Shown here: piece by piece, positions 1 to 11,197 of the stretch | How positions within the stretch are numbered: the stretch's first letter is position 1 | How the letters are laid out: the number at the start of each line of letters is the position of its first letter | Source of the DNA: Liolophura sinensis | Lineage: Eukaryota; Mollusca; Polyplacophora; Chitonida; Chitonidae | Direction of reading: 5' to 3' | Assembly (NCBI RefSeq): GCF_032854445.1 | Contig: NC_088302.1 | Coordinates: 37,948,191-38,012,190 of the forward strand | DNA: 64,000 nt | Notes under the pieces: generated by a model | What the model was told of the DNA's origin: nothing | Databases searched by the model: none | Seen by the model: the letters and a program-made list of their open reading frames with translations, nothing else | Position numbers and translations under genes: made by a program

Positions 1-1610
1 ATGGACAAGTCCCTCCAGGCCAGATAGCCGACAGTGCAAAGTTCTACACCATCCTAACCAACAACAATTAAAGGGTAAACATGGACAAGTCCCTCCACGC
101 CATATAGCCAACAGTGCAAAGTTCTACACCATCCTAACCCAACAACAATCAAAGGGTAAGCATGGACAAGCCCCTCCAGGACAGATAGCCCGACAGTGCA
201 AAGTTCTACAACCATCTTAACCAACAACAATCAAAGGGTAAGCATGTACAAGTCCCCCCCACGCCAGATAGCCGACAGTGCAAGACTCTACAACCATCCT
301 AACCAACAACAATCAAAGGGGTAAGCATGTACATGTCCCCCCACGCCAGATAGCCGACAGTGCAAAGTTCTACAACCATTTTAATTTACAATAATCAAAG
401 GGTAAGCATGTACAAGTCACCCCACGCCAGATAGCCAACAGTGCAAAGTTGTACACCATTCTAACTTACGACAATCAAAGGGTAAGCATGTACAAGTCAC
501 CCCATGCCAGATAGCCAACAGTGCAAAGTTCTACACCATTCTAGTTTATAACAATCAAAGAGTAAGCATGTACAAGTCCCCCACGCCAGATAGCCGACAG
601 TGCAAAGTTCTACGCCATTCTAACCAACAACAATCAAAGAGTAAGCATGTACAAGTCCCCCACGCCAGATAGCCGACAGTGCAAAGTTCTACACCATTCT
701 AATTTATAACAATCAAACGGTAAGCATGTACAAGTCCCCCACGCCAGATAGCCAACAGTGCAAAGTTCTACACCATCCTAACCAACGACAATCAAAGGGT
801 AAGCATGTACAAGTCCCCCCACGCCAGATAGCCGACAGTGCAAAGTTCTACACCATCCTAACCAACAACAATCAAAGACTAAGCATGTACAAGTCCCCCC
901 ACTCCAGATAGCCAACAGTGCAAAGTTCTACACCATTCTAACCTACGACAATCAAAGACTAAGCATGTACAAGTCCCCCCACTCCAGATAGCCAACAGTG
1001 CAAAGTTCTACACCATCCTAACTTACAACAATCAAAGACTAAGCATGTACAAGTCCCCCCACGCCAGATAGCCAACAGTGCAAAGTTCTACACCATTCTA
1101 ACCAACAACAGTGAAAGGGTAAGCATGTACAAGTCCCCCCACGCCAGATAGCCAACAGTGCAAAGTTCTACACCATTCTAACCAACAACAGTGAAAGGGT
1201 AAGCATGTACAAGTCCCCCCGCGCCAGATAGCCGACAGTGCAAAGTTCTACACCATTCTAACCTACAACAATCAAAGGGTAAGCATGTACAAGTCCCCCC
1301 ACGCCAGATAGCCAACAGTGCAAAGTTCTACACCATTCTAACCAACAACAATCAAAGAGTAAGCATGTATAAGTCACCCCATGCCAGATAGCCGACAGTG
1401 CAAAGTTGTACACCATTCTAACCTACAACAATCAAAGAGTAAGCATGTACAAGTCACCCCACGCCAGATAGCCAACAGTGCAAAGTTCTACACCATTCTA
1501 ATCTACAACAATCAAAGAGTAAGCATGTACAAGTCACCCCACGCCAGATAGCCAACAGTGCAAAGTTGTACACCATTCTAACCTACAACAATCTAAGAGT
1601 AAGCATGTGG
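1..1610. repeat. Minisatellite, ~80-bp unit, about 20 copies
   Basis: Head-to-tail copies of an ~80-bp unit run from the first base of the window to about 1610. Each copy contains a recognisable core (ATGTACAAGTCCCCC, CCAGATAGCC, CAGTGCAAAGTTCTAC, CAACAATCAAAG). Copies differ by scattered substitutions and 1-bp indels. The array extends beyond the left edge. Short ORFs inside it simply follow the repeat and show no protein-like sequence. Many copies carry GGGTAAGC or GAGTAAGC, which resembles a splice donor. The array lies upstream of the first visible exon of the VWA3B-like gene, so it is probably intronic, but this cannot be proven here. Confidence 0.95.
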
Positions 1611-2126
1611 TTGACATCATTCCACAAAATCAGTTTTTATTGAGGTAAAAATGTAAGAGAGGAAAGTAAGTTATTTATGAACAGATCTGTTACAGTTTTA
1701 GCTTAGGTGTTTTTAAGCAAAGAAATAAAGTGGAAGAAATAATGGTACAAAGTTTTTAAGTTCAATATTTTTCTTATGTTATTAAGTATTGAAGGATGAT
1801 TTTCAGTTTCACTTGAGCAAATCATGATACAAAGTTTTAAAATTTAATGTTTTCGTTAGGCTACCCTAATTTCTGAACTGTTTCGCATATGAAAAAGCAA
1901 CTTTCAGTGCAGTTTATGAACATTTTTAATTTGAGTTTGGAGACCAAACTGCATTAATTGTATTGGCCAGTTTCTTCACAAAAAGTATTATTTTATCAGT
2001 CTACTCAGAATAATGTCTTAAGAATATGCTTGAACAAACACCTTGCAAAAATGCGGAAAAGTTGAAGAATTACAGTATCATGTATTTATGGATTATGCAG
2101 AATCTCATATATCTCACTTTTTTTAG
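1611..2126. other. Non-coding AT-rich stretch, probable intron
   Basis: I see no exon, repeat family or long ORF here. It ends in a pyrimidine-rich run followed by AG at 2126, the acceptor of a candidate micro-exon. Confidence 0.5.
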
Positions 2127-2150
2127 ACTTTTAATAACTGTCTTCTTCCT
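2127..2150 (+). CDS. Candidate 24-nt micro-exon of the VWA3B-like gene
   Basis: A strong acceptor (CACTTTTTTTAG) is followed by 24 bases, ACT through CCT, encoding TFNNCLLP, and then a perfect GTAAGT donor. It is phase 0 at both ends and joins in frame to exon 2474-2565 (VSTMRSYMVKV...). No transcript is available, so it remains a prediction. Confidence 0.5.
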
Positions 2151-5100
2151 GTAAGTACAACATCAGAAGTAACACATACCTCCAGCTCATCTGTTTAGAC
2201 AGGCCAAACCTCAGTACCAATCAGAATCAGTTAAAGAGCTGACTTCACTTCTGAAGGCACAAAAATTAGAATTTGATTGGACTACCACAGACTGAGAATA
2301 GATGATCTTTCATATCTAGTTCATAGATCCGTGTAGGGAGTGGCTTCTGCATGTGGATGTGACTATAGCAAGATAGGATCATATGTAAGGCCGTTATTGT
2401 GTGATAATGATATAAATATGACTGGTGGAGATACATTGGTATACATCTAATAGCTCTATTTTTCTTATGACAGGTTAGCACAATGAGGAGCTACATGGTG
2501 AAAGTGACAAAAGCTAGATTTGAGTTGTGCTGTCGTTATATCCGGCTTAAAATCACAGAGGACAGGTAAGTGTTCAATACTCACATGGAACACTCAGGCT
2601 AGTTTAGTATGATGCAATGTCATTGATCCCATGTTGAATTATAAATGCCACAAGGCTAACCTGAGGGTAACAGTTTTGCACAGAAAACCATGCTTTCCCA
2701 GGATGTACCTCGGTGAGATGACTTGATGGAAAATTATAATAGTATCGCTATCTCTACCTCCAGCCATAACCTGGCAGACGTAAATTTGATGGAGAAGTGT
2801 AAGCAGCCAAATTTTCCCAAAGCAGTACTGAACAGATGTCAAGAAAAAAGAAATAAAGGAATGTAAATCATTTGTGTGGACAGCCCCATGTAGGGCTGCA
2901 TAGATCTTGGGGTATTCAGCCGACCTCCAGAAATACCATTCTGGGCAATCCCCAGCAGGTGTTTCATAGGTGAATACAAGGCCCAGAGACATGTGGCTTG
3001 TTCGTTTGAAGCCCACCACTGGCTGAAGATCGTCATAGTTTACAGTATTGCATGGTACTGAATAGGAAGGTTCTCGTACCGTACTGCACAGTTTTAATGT
3101 GCCTGAGGTGGCACTGCACAGCAGGTTCATGACTTCATTGGGCCGTACTAGACAGTAAAGAGCACTCCCTGCTAGCATTACACAGTTTTCTTGGATAGGA
3201 CCTTTGATACTTTGAACCTTATGGTACCATCCAGAACTACTCAGTAATGTACGGTCCGTCATTCAGGCTCAGGTAATTAGATACATACTTTGTATTTATA
3301 TGGGAATTGAAAGTCCAAGGAAACAGTGTTTATAAAATGATTTGCTTTTATTAAAAGTAAACTATCAAGTCGCCTCATGCAGTGTTAAAGATTACTAGAC
3401 AATATTGGCTATTTTCTTTGGTGAGCCATATACCTAATAACAATGTTTTATGTTTGTGCTGCAGTGATAAAATCAAGCAGACAGCTGATACAGGGACAGG
3501 TTCTGACCTCGAAAATAATGGTGGGTAAAACATTGTTTTGCATATGGCCAGAAGAACCATTTCCAAAATGGAGGAGGGGTGGGGGTGGTGGGTTGTGAGT
3601 CTCAGATTAGTCCGTGATATAGGGGTTTGCCTAACAAAATTGACTGCATTTGAAAACAGTGTGACTGTGTGTTGGAGAGGGGGGGGGACTGAAGTGACCA
3701 TTTTCAGAGCTTCAGTCACAAGAGGTTTGATCAGTGAAACTCGCTAAGTTAGTTAAATTTCTGGCTCATTGCGAGACTATCAGGCCTGTGACTAATGGCG
3801 TCCTTTGTTTAAATACAGCTCTTGCTGTTCCGTCTTCAGCTTAAAGTCACGAGGTTTGTTAGGTACATCTGGCTGTGGAAGGTCGACTGTTTCCTTCACC
3901 CATATAAACCTGACCACCATCATAGAGGTGAAAAAGTCTTGAATATGGTGTTAACCTCCAATCAATAAAATATTCAGAATTGAACACCATGGATATTTAT
4001 ATTAATGATACAAAGGAACAGTATCATAATTTTTTTCTCTACAGAGCTGAGTCCAAGAGAGAATATAGATGATCTTCTCAACAGAATAGAAGATCAGGAC
4101 GGTTTGATTCAAGAACACGAAAGGGTAGGAATACCTGTAATTCATTTGAAATACTAACTGTTGGTCTTGATCTGCCCTCTTGATCTGAGGCCTCTGCAGA
4201 TTTTTTGTCCTGCATGCATATTTTTTTTGTAGTTCAGTTTTCCTTTCACTGAAAACATGCTTATCCCTCTCTCATATTTCATATCATTATGAAAGAAAGT
4301 TACTTGTTGTATTAGTCTTTTAACAAAGTGAAACATTTTCCAGCTTTTTTTTTCATATTGAATTGAAACCTGACATATCGCTTCAGCATGACAAACTAAA
4401 GAGCGATTTTGAGTTTCGGACTGTTTCATTTGTTCACTTATGGTAATTTTTGGCCAGTTTCTAGACTACTTGGCTGTTTCTCAGTTATTCTTAATTAAAA
4501 CTGGTACATGGCTGTAGTGAAACAAGTTACAGACCAAGTTTGAGTGGTTTCATGCATTTTAACAAACTACATCATAAATGTAGCTATTATTCTGATGGCT
4601 GAAACTGGTAGGGGACATGCTGCAATTCACCTTAAGTTCATCTTTTGTGGTGACACATTTTGCTTGATTCTGATTGATTCATCCACCTTATTATAGGGCC
4701 ATTTAAGAGGTTGTTTTCTGTGAAGTACAATGGATGATTAATATCTTAAAGCTTAAGTGTTGGCTTCAAAACTGTCAGTTTAAGGATTTTATGTGCTTCT
4801 GAAGGTGTATTTTTACAAACCAAACTTTAGGTGAATTACAGTATTGAAAGGATACTCTTGTGAAAAGTACTGCACCCAACTTGAGCCAGTGCACCCAGAA
4901 AAGTTCACATGTGCAGCCATTTTGTAAATCTGTATGCACCCACCATTTTTTTTTTTTCTGTTTTTCTGTTTTGACCAGTCTTGTAATGTATTTGATCTGC
5001 TAAATGTAAATTATGTTCATTTCATTCACTGTGTACTTTATCCTCCCAGGAACTGAGGGACCAGAATACCAAACTGGTGCGACTCAAGAAAAAAATTAGT

Positions 5101-8100
5101 TTGCTGGAGAAGATTATTGAAACAGACAAGGTGGGGAGTACTGAGTGACCCTGAAACAAGGGGTGACTTTATAAATCGTTTATTTATTTATTTATTTGAT
5201 TGGAGTTTCAGGCTGTGCTGAAGAATATTTCACGTATACAAGAGCAGCCAGCTTTATCATGGCAGGAGACCCACCAACATCCACAAGTTACCTGCAGGCC
5301 TGGAGAGGAAGGCCTGGAGAGGAAGCCAGCATGAGCTTAATTAAACATTTGGTGCCTCTTTAATTAAGAGAAGGAAAGAGAATATGGCCTGCTACTCTGT
5401 GCATGCTTGATGTGTATCAGTGATTGCATGATTCATTTATGTGAAGAGTGGAAGTAAACTAACTGCTGAACTGTTGAAACAACTAACCATTATTTGACTT
5501 GTGTTGTTATTTTATACACTTGTGTTATCCCATATGATTTTTTAATCCTCCACCCCATAAAACTGACCGCTGTTTTATATACAGCTGTAAGTGAAAACTT
5601 CTTGAATGTGGTGTTGAACAGCCACCAAGTAAATAAATGAATAAACCCATAAATCTGACTGCTGCTGTGTAAATAAATTATTCTGAGTTATGGTGTAAAA
5701 TGCATATTAAACTAATAATAAATGAATAAGTAAGTGCCAAAATATCAAAAATAATCTGAATATCACAATTTTTCCTGCACAGAAACAGAAAGAGCCTGCA
5801 GGTTATGAGGTTCCAGGTACAAAGGATGATGAGATGTCACAGCCTATCCTGGCCTTGCGTCATTCCCTGCCCCGTCTTACCACAGTGGGAGAGGAGGTAC
5901 TGGCAAGATGGCAGGATGATGGCTGGTACTACCTAGGTAAGCCCCACACGCTCGTGAGAATAAAATGTCAAGGCTGCTTGCAGTGTTAAATGTATTAAAA
6001 TGACATTTCCATAAGTGATACCGTGACGGAGAGCTTACCTCTTACCTTTTAGTGACTTTCGTCATAAATCTCATACCATTATGTGAGTATTATTGTTTTG
6101 AAAGTGGCCTATGTTTGTGGGAATCTTGAGTTTACCTCCCTTGCCATAGTAAACATTTGATTGTGTAAGATTAAACTCAAAGCTTATGTGTGACCAGTCT
6201 TACGGAAATTTGATCACTTTTATTGTATTTATTTATTTTTTTATTTTAGCCAAGGCCTAACCACTGGGCATTTTATTCATGTGATTGACCATGTTTTTCT
6301 CTAGATTACCAGGATTGTCTCCCTTTGATATTAGAAGGCCATGCTGTAGTAATAGTCCTTACCCATTCATCTGGCAGAAAATGTCACACACTGTCATATT
6401 TTATGAAATATAAATGAAAGCATCACAAAGTTCTATAAACAAAGAGAGAAAGACAGTGTATGGTCCGGATTGTTGCGTCTGGTGTGAATAGATCTTTAAG
6501 GGACTAATTTCTTGATTCTTTTGGTAGGTACCCTTGTGCGCCCTGAGGGGGACTACTCTTACGTGATCAAGGACTGTGGGGGCGCTGAGGAGATAGTATG
6601 GAGAGAGGACATCATCACAGACTCTGATTTGTGGAAACAGACGACCATGGACAAGGTACTCGCACGTTGTCATGTGAAGTATGGTATGCTCCAACCAGCT
6701 AGCAGGCAATTTCACTCAGCTTCCTTTTAGTCAGAAGGTGTCTGTAGTCTAGTGGTTGATTTTCAAGTGCTAGGATAAATAAGGAGTGAGTTGATAAATG
6801 GACTTGCACAGGGAATGTGTAGTTTGTCCTGTTTTCAGTGTTCTAGGTGGCCTCAAGTAGTGGTATGAAAAGCTCAACAACAATCATATGTCCTTGTTCC
6901 TTACATCACATGCGTCGCTGTCTGGCTTTCGCTTTAAACCACTGCCACTGATAGCAAATTTTGTAGAGATATGTTGAACAACGCCGAGGTCACTGTGGTC
7001 ACAGTGATGAGGCAGGAATTGAAGTCAGAAAATACAAACAACCCATCTCAACCTTTGTCTCTAATAATACTTTATACACGTGCATTCTTTTTTTCTAGTG
7101 TATGTACAACATGGTTCTAACAAAACCTGAAACAATTTTATTGAAGATTGATGATTAATTACTCCTGTGGGAGGAGACACGTGATGAGGTTAAGCCTAAA
7201 CAAGCCTATATGCATCTAACAGGCTCCAAAGGTGTGAAGCGAAAGGTAGAGAATGGCGCATGCGCTGTAAGGAGTATGTCGTATGGCTGTTTGTGCAGTC
7301 CAGCATTTATTGAAGAGTACTTGCTTTTCACCACGATATATTCACCATATCTGTACGTCACATGTGGGAATGCTCATGAGTAAAATGCCAAAGGTCAGTA
7401 GGTTATGGCTGGCACTCTCGTTTCCTCCACCCATTAAAGTGGCTGCCAACTGCAGTCAGTTAAAGGGCAAAATTTAAAGGAATAGCTATAGGCATATCTT
7501 TTTCACAGGTGTTTTTTTTTTTTTTTTTGACTTTTTGAAGGAAATTTAAATTGCTGACAAAATAATCTTATTGCTGTGAAGTGAGATTTTCTATACACTT
7601 CAGAAAAAACAGAAATGTTGTTTAGTCAGTTATTTGAAACATTGAAAACATTCACCATTTAATCTGTGAAGTTCATATTTTAACAGACAGATTATCTTAT
7701 TTTTCAGAACTCTGGCAAAGTTTTGTCATTCCACTCAGAGTTAAAGGTAAGTTAGAAATCTTGTTTCACAGCTGTGCGAAACTTCAGAATGAAGCTAAAT
7801 AGTGATCAAGTTTTACATCTGACTTTCACATGTTGCAGACTTCATCAAAAGTGGTGGCCCTGCACCCCGAGTTTTCCTTCAGCTATGCCCCTGCCACTCT
7901 CCTGGAGGCCGCCACAGACAGCGCTGTGTCCCTGCAGTTCTATGATGGGGTACAGGCCAAAGTAGACCTTGAGAACGTCTACTACCTGCCTCCAGAGAAG
8001 TTCACGACAGACGTGAACTACATTAAAAAACAGGAGGATTCTAAGATCAACAAAGTTGTGATTGCCCGAAATGATAACACTGGGCTGTATGAAGAAGGTG

Positions 8101-11100
8101 AGTGTACAGAGTTAGTCTGAATGTGGATGCTTCGTGTTTAGACAAAACACTTATACAGTGACTCTGTATGAGGAAGGTGAGTGTACAGAGTTAGTCTGAA
8201 TGTGGATGCATCATGTTTAGACAAAACACTTATACAGTGACTCTGTATGAGGAAGGTGAGTGTACAGAGTTAGTCTGACTGTGGATGCTTCATGTTTAGA
8301 CAAAACACTTATACAGTGACTCTGTATGAGGAAGGTGAGTGCACAGAGTTAGTCTGAATGTGGATGCATCATGTTTAAACAAAGCACTTATACAGTGACT
8401 GTATGAGGAAGGTGAGTGTACAGAGTTAGTCTGACTGTGGATGCTTCATGTTTAGACAAAACACTTATAAAGTGACTCTGTATGAGGAAGGTGAGTGTAC
8501 AGAGTTAGTCTGACTGTGGATGCTTCATGTTTAGACAAAACACTTATACAGTGACTCTGTATGAGGAAGGTGAGTGTACAGAGTTAGTCTGAATGTGGAT
8601 GCTTCATGTTTAGACAAAACACTTATACAGTGACTCTGTATGAGGAAGATGAGTGTATGAAGTTAGTCTGACTGTGGATGCATCATGTTTAAACAAAACA
8701 CATACAGTGACTCTGTATGAGGAAGGTGAGTGTACAGAGTTAGTCTGAATGTGGATGCATCATGTTTAAACAAAACACATACAGTGACTCTGTATGAGGA
8801 AGGTGAGTGTACAGAGTTAGTCTGAATGTGGATGCTTCATGTTTAGACAAAACACTTATACAGTGACTGTATGAGGAAGGTGAGTGTACAGAGTTAGTCT
8901 GAATGTGGATGCTTCATGTTTAGACAAAACACTTATACAGTGACTGTATGAGGAAGGTGAGTGTACAGAGTTAGTCTGAATGTGGATGCATCATGTTTAA
9001 ACAAAACACATACAGTGACTCTGTATGAGGAAGGTGAGTGTACAGAGTTAGTCTGAATGTGGATGCATCATGTTTAGACAAAACACTTATACAGTGACTC
9101 TGTATGAGGAAGGTGAGTGCACAGAGTTAGTCTGAATGTGGATGCTTCATGTTTAGACAAAACACTTATACAGTGACTCTGTATGAGGAAGGTGAGTGCA
9201 CAGAGTTAGTCTGAATGTGGATGCTTCATGTTTAGACAAAACACTTATACAGTGACTCTGTATGAGGAAGGTGAGTGTACAGAGTTAGTCTGAATGTGGA
9301 TGCATCATGTTTAGACAAAACACATACAGTGACTCTGTATGAGGAAGGTGAGTGTACAGAGTTAGTCTGAATGTGGATGCTTCATGTTTAGACAAAACAC
9401 ATACAGTGACTCTGTATGAGGAAGGTGAGTGTACAGAGTTAGTCTGACTGTGGATGCTTCATGTTTAGACAAAACACTTATACAGTGACTCTGTATGAGG
9501 AAGGTGAGTGTACAGAGTTAGTCTGAATGTGGATGCTTCATGTTTAGACAAAACACTTATACAGTGACTCTGTATGAGGAAGGTGAGTGTACAGAGTTAG
9601 TCTGAATGTGGATGCTTCATGTTTAGACAAAACACTTATACAGTGACTCTGTATGAGGAAGGTGAGTGTACAGAGTTAGTCTGAATGTGGATGCATCATG
9701 TTTAGACAAAACACTTATACAGTGACTCCTCCCTTAACTTTACAAAGTTGGTATTTATTTATTTTACTTCATTTTGTTTGTGATAAACATTTGTTTAAAA
9801 AGAAATGATTATAGTGATTATAAACATCACTATTTTTTTATGCTCCAGTACTTGCACTATGGAATTACTTTATATGACCGAAAATTTCATCCGTGCCTAA
9901 GGTAGATGTTTTGTTCTAAGAATGGTATTTAAGGTTTGTTTGGGAATCAGTATCAAATGTGATATTTGACGACCATTATTTGCCTTTAAAAATGCACTTT
10001 TCAGAGCAAATTTTAGGGCAGATATGACAATAGACCTTCAAAAGATTCACACACTTTTTTTCATGATTAAAATATTAATGTGACGTGAAAGTCTAAGTTA
10101 TTTCAATTTAGAAGCAGAAGACAACATTTAAGTGTGAAAAATTTAATCACTGCACAGAACATGTGGATATCCAGCATTGGAAAATTGATAACTAATTTGT
10201 TTAGTTTCTAAATTTCTAGATTAGCTCATGGATAATTGTACAGAATTTGTTGTAACATTGCAAATGTTCCACTTCAGGAAAAATCCTTGAAAAGCTGGGT
10301 GACAGCAGTCAGTTCGTGATCCAAGGTTCAGATAGATGGGTACAGAAAAGTATGTTTATTTTTGGTGATTTCACAAAACGCTATCGCCTTTATGTTGGTG
10401 ACCGTGTGCTAGCACTGGCTAACCCCAGAAGATGTATCTACAAGCCGGGCCGGATTGAAGCAGTTCACGGCGATCATTTTACAGTTCGCTTTTATGATAA
10501 CACAGTGTAAGTATCCTGTTTAATGAATAAGATGCTTGCCTTGCAGGCATTGGACGGGGAAATACCCTAATTCCTCAACCTTTTCGCATATGACAGTGTA
10601 ACTTTCAGTGCAATTTATACACATTTTCAATTTGATTTTGGAGACAAAACTACATTGGTTAGATTTAGCCCGTTTCAGGGCTTCGCAAAAAGTATGAAAT
10701 TTATCAGTCTACACGAAAGCGTGCCCTCAGAATTTGCTTGAATAAACACCATTGCACGTGAAAAGGTTGAAGAATTACAGTACAAGCATATTTGTACATT
10801 TTTCCACTCTCGCTGTTCTGTTGGACTGGGTGATACTACGAAATTCACTATACTTTGTGGTTAAATGTTAAATGTGGGAGCATTCATCAGCACCTTGCCA
10901 AAGGCTGGTAAAATATCAAGGCAAACAGGTTGTCTCCACCAGCCATAACACTGACCACAGCCATACAGGTGATAAATTCTAACTTGCTCACTCAGTGTCG
11001 TTGATTCAAGTAATACAGTAATTATGTTTTCTTGTTTTATACCTAAATAAATCTCTTCTGCTAAGATCTGTCCATGTCCTGACAGTCACGACTTTCTCTT

Positions 11101-11197
11101 TGACAGGTTGAGTCCCATCAAGGAGGAGAACATGTACTGGCTGTCAGAAACCTTCTACGATGACGCTGTCCGTACAATCCACGCTAAGACATCATGA
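2127..11197 (+). CDS. DUF4537 / Tudor-like protein, C-terminal part (VWA3B-like), 5' incomplete
   Basis: Eleven exons with GT-AG borders join in one frame to a TGA: 2127-2150 (candidate), 2474-2565, 3465-3520, 4045-4124, 5050-5130, 5783-5936, 6528-6655, 7708-7746, 7839-8097, 10278-10506 and 11107-11197. Together they give 410 residues plus stop, and every junction phase matches. The product has a short acidic/coiled-coil segment (ELRDQNTKLVRLKKKI), then three Tudor-like repeats. These start around VLARWQDDGWYYLGTL, VVALHPEFSFSYAP and VLALANPRRCIYKPGR, and each is followed by strand-like residues such as VSLQFYDG or TVRFYDN. This is the layout of the DUF4537 region found in VWA3B and C11orf16. 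No VWA domain is present, so the N-terminal part should lie upstream of the window. Molecular function is unknown. Assignment to VWA3B rather than C11orf16-like is inference. Intron 8098-10277 is largely a minisatellite made of copies of the exon 3' end. Confidence 0.8.
2474..2565 (+). CDS. Exon of VWA3B-like gene
   Basis: The acceptor is GACAG and the donor is GTAAGT. The exon encodes VSTMRSYMVKVTKARFELCC and onward, and ends in phase 2. It joins exon 3465-3520 through a split serine codon. It is the first exon in the window with clearly protein-like content. Confidence 0.65.
2639..3262 (-). CDS. Unrecognised 207-codon ORF inside an intron
   Basis: A single open frame of 207 codons runs antisense to the VWA3B-like gene, between exons 2474-2565 and 3465-3520. 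It starts MTDRTLLSSSGWYHKV and is rich in Cys, Leu and Tyr, with mixed hydrophobic and polar residues. I recognise no domain, signal peptide or clear membrane segment. Its length is unusual for random AT-rich DNA, but there is no supporting splice or promoter signal. It may be a chance ORF, a decayed gene or mobile-element fragment, or a small nested gene. Confidence 0.2.
   Translation of the reverse strand: MTDRTLLSSSGWYHKVQSIKGPIQENCVMLAGSALYCLVRPNEVMNLLCSATSGTLKLCSTVREPSYSVPCNTVNYDDLQPVVGFKRTSHMSLGLVFTYETPAGDCPEWYFWRSAEYPKIYAALHGAVHTNDLHSFISFFLTSVQYCFGKIWLLTLLHQIYVCQVMAGGRDSDTIIIFHQVISPRYILGKHGFLCKTVTLRLALWHL
3755..3975 (+). mobile_element. Degraded tRNA-derived SINE copy
   Basis: The layout matches the copy at 13290-13515: a tRNA-like head, a middle with TTCACCCATATAAACCTGACC, then GTCTTGAATATGGTG and an AATCAATAAAATA tail. 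It lies in an intron of the VWA3B-like gene, just before exon 4045-4124. Confidence 0.6.
5179..5335 (-). mobile_element. SINE fragment (3' half, reverse)
   Basis: It begins with TTTATTTATTTATTTGATTG and continues with GTGCTGAAGAATATTTCACG. These are the reverse complement of the tail (AAATATTCTTGAGTACGGCG) shared by the other SINE copies in this window. It is intronic, directly after exon 5050-5130. Confidence 0.7.
5525..5645 (+). mobile_element. SINE tail fragment
   Basis: Contains CCACCCCATAAAACTGACCG, then GTAAGTGAAAACTTCTTGAA and an AAGTAAATAAATGAATAAA tail, matching the 3' part of the SINE family on the plus strand. Confidence 0.55.
7839..8097 (+). CDS. Exon encoding the second Tudor-like repeat of the VWA3B-like protein
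   Basis: The acceptor is TTGCAG and the donor is GAAGAAG/GTGAGT. It encodes TSSKVVALHPEFSFSYAP, then VSLQFYDG and ending TGLYEE, in phase 1. Its last bases and the donor are the seed of the 79-bp array that follows. Confidence 0.8.
8098..9730. repeat. Minisatellite, 79-bp unit, ~20 copies, seeded at a splice donor
   Basis: The unit starts with the donor GTGAGTGTACAG and ends with CTGTATGAGGAAG, a slightly diverged copy of the exon end CTGTATGAAGAAG. Units are mostly 79 bp, with shorter 74-77-bp variants. Nearly every copy keeps GAGGAAG/GTGAGT; one near 8647 is mutated to GATGAGT. The array fills about three quarters of the intron between exons 7839-8097 and 10278-10506. Confidence 0.95.
10278..10506 (+). 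CDS. Exon encoding the third Tudor-like repeat of the VWA3B-like protein
   Basis: The acceptor is CTTCAG and the donor is GTAAGT. It encodes GKILEKLGDSSQFVIQGSD and onward, then YVGDRVLALANPRRCIYKPG and VRFYDNTV. Phases 1 and 2 fit both neighbours. Confidence 0.8.
11107..11197 (+). CDS. Terminal coding exon of the VWA3B-like gene
   Basis: The acceptor is TGACAG. It encodes LSPIKEENMYWLSETFYDD through HAKTS and a TGA at 11195-11197. The frame is continuous with exon 10278-10506 through a split valine codon. Confidence 0.8.

Noticed and set aside
1-1610. CRISPR-like array
   Set aside because: There are no unique spacers: whole units repeat head to tail, and the surrounding genes are eukaryotic.
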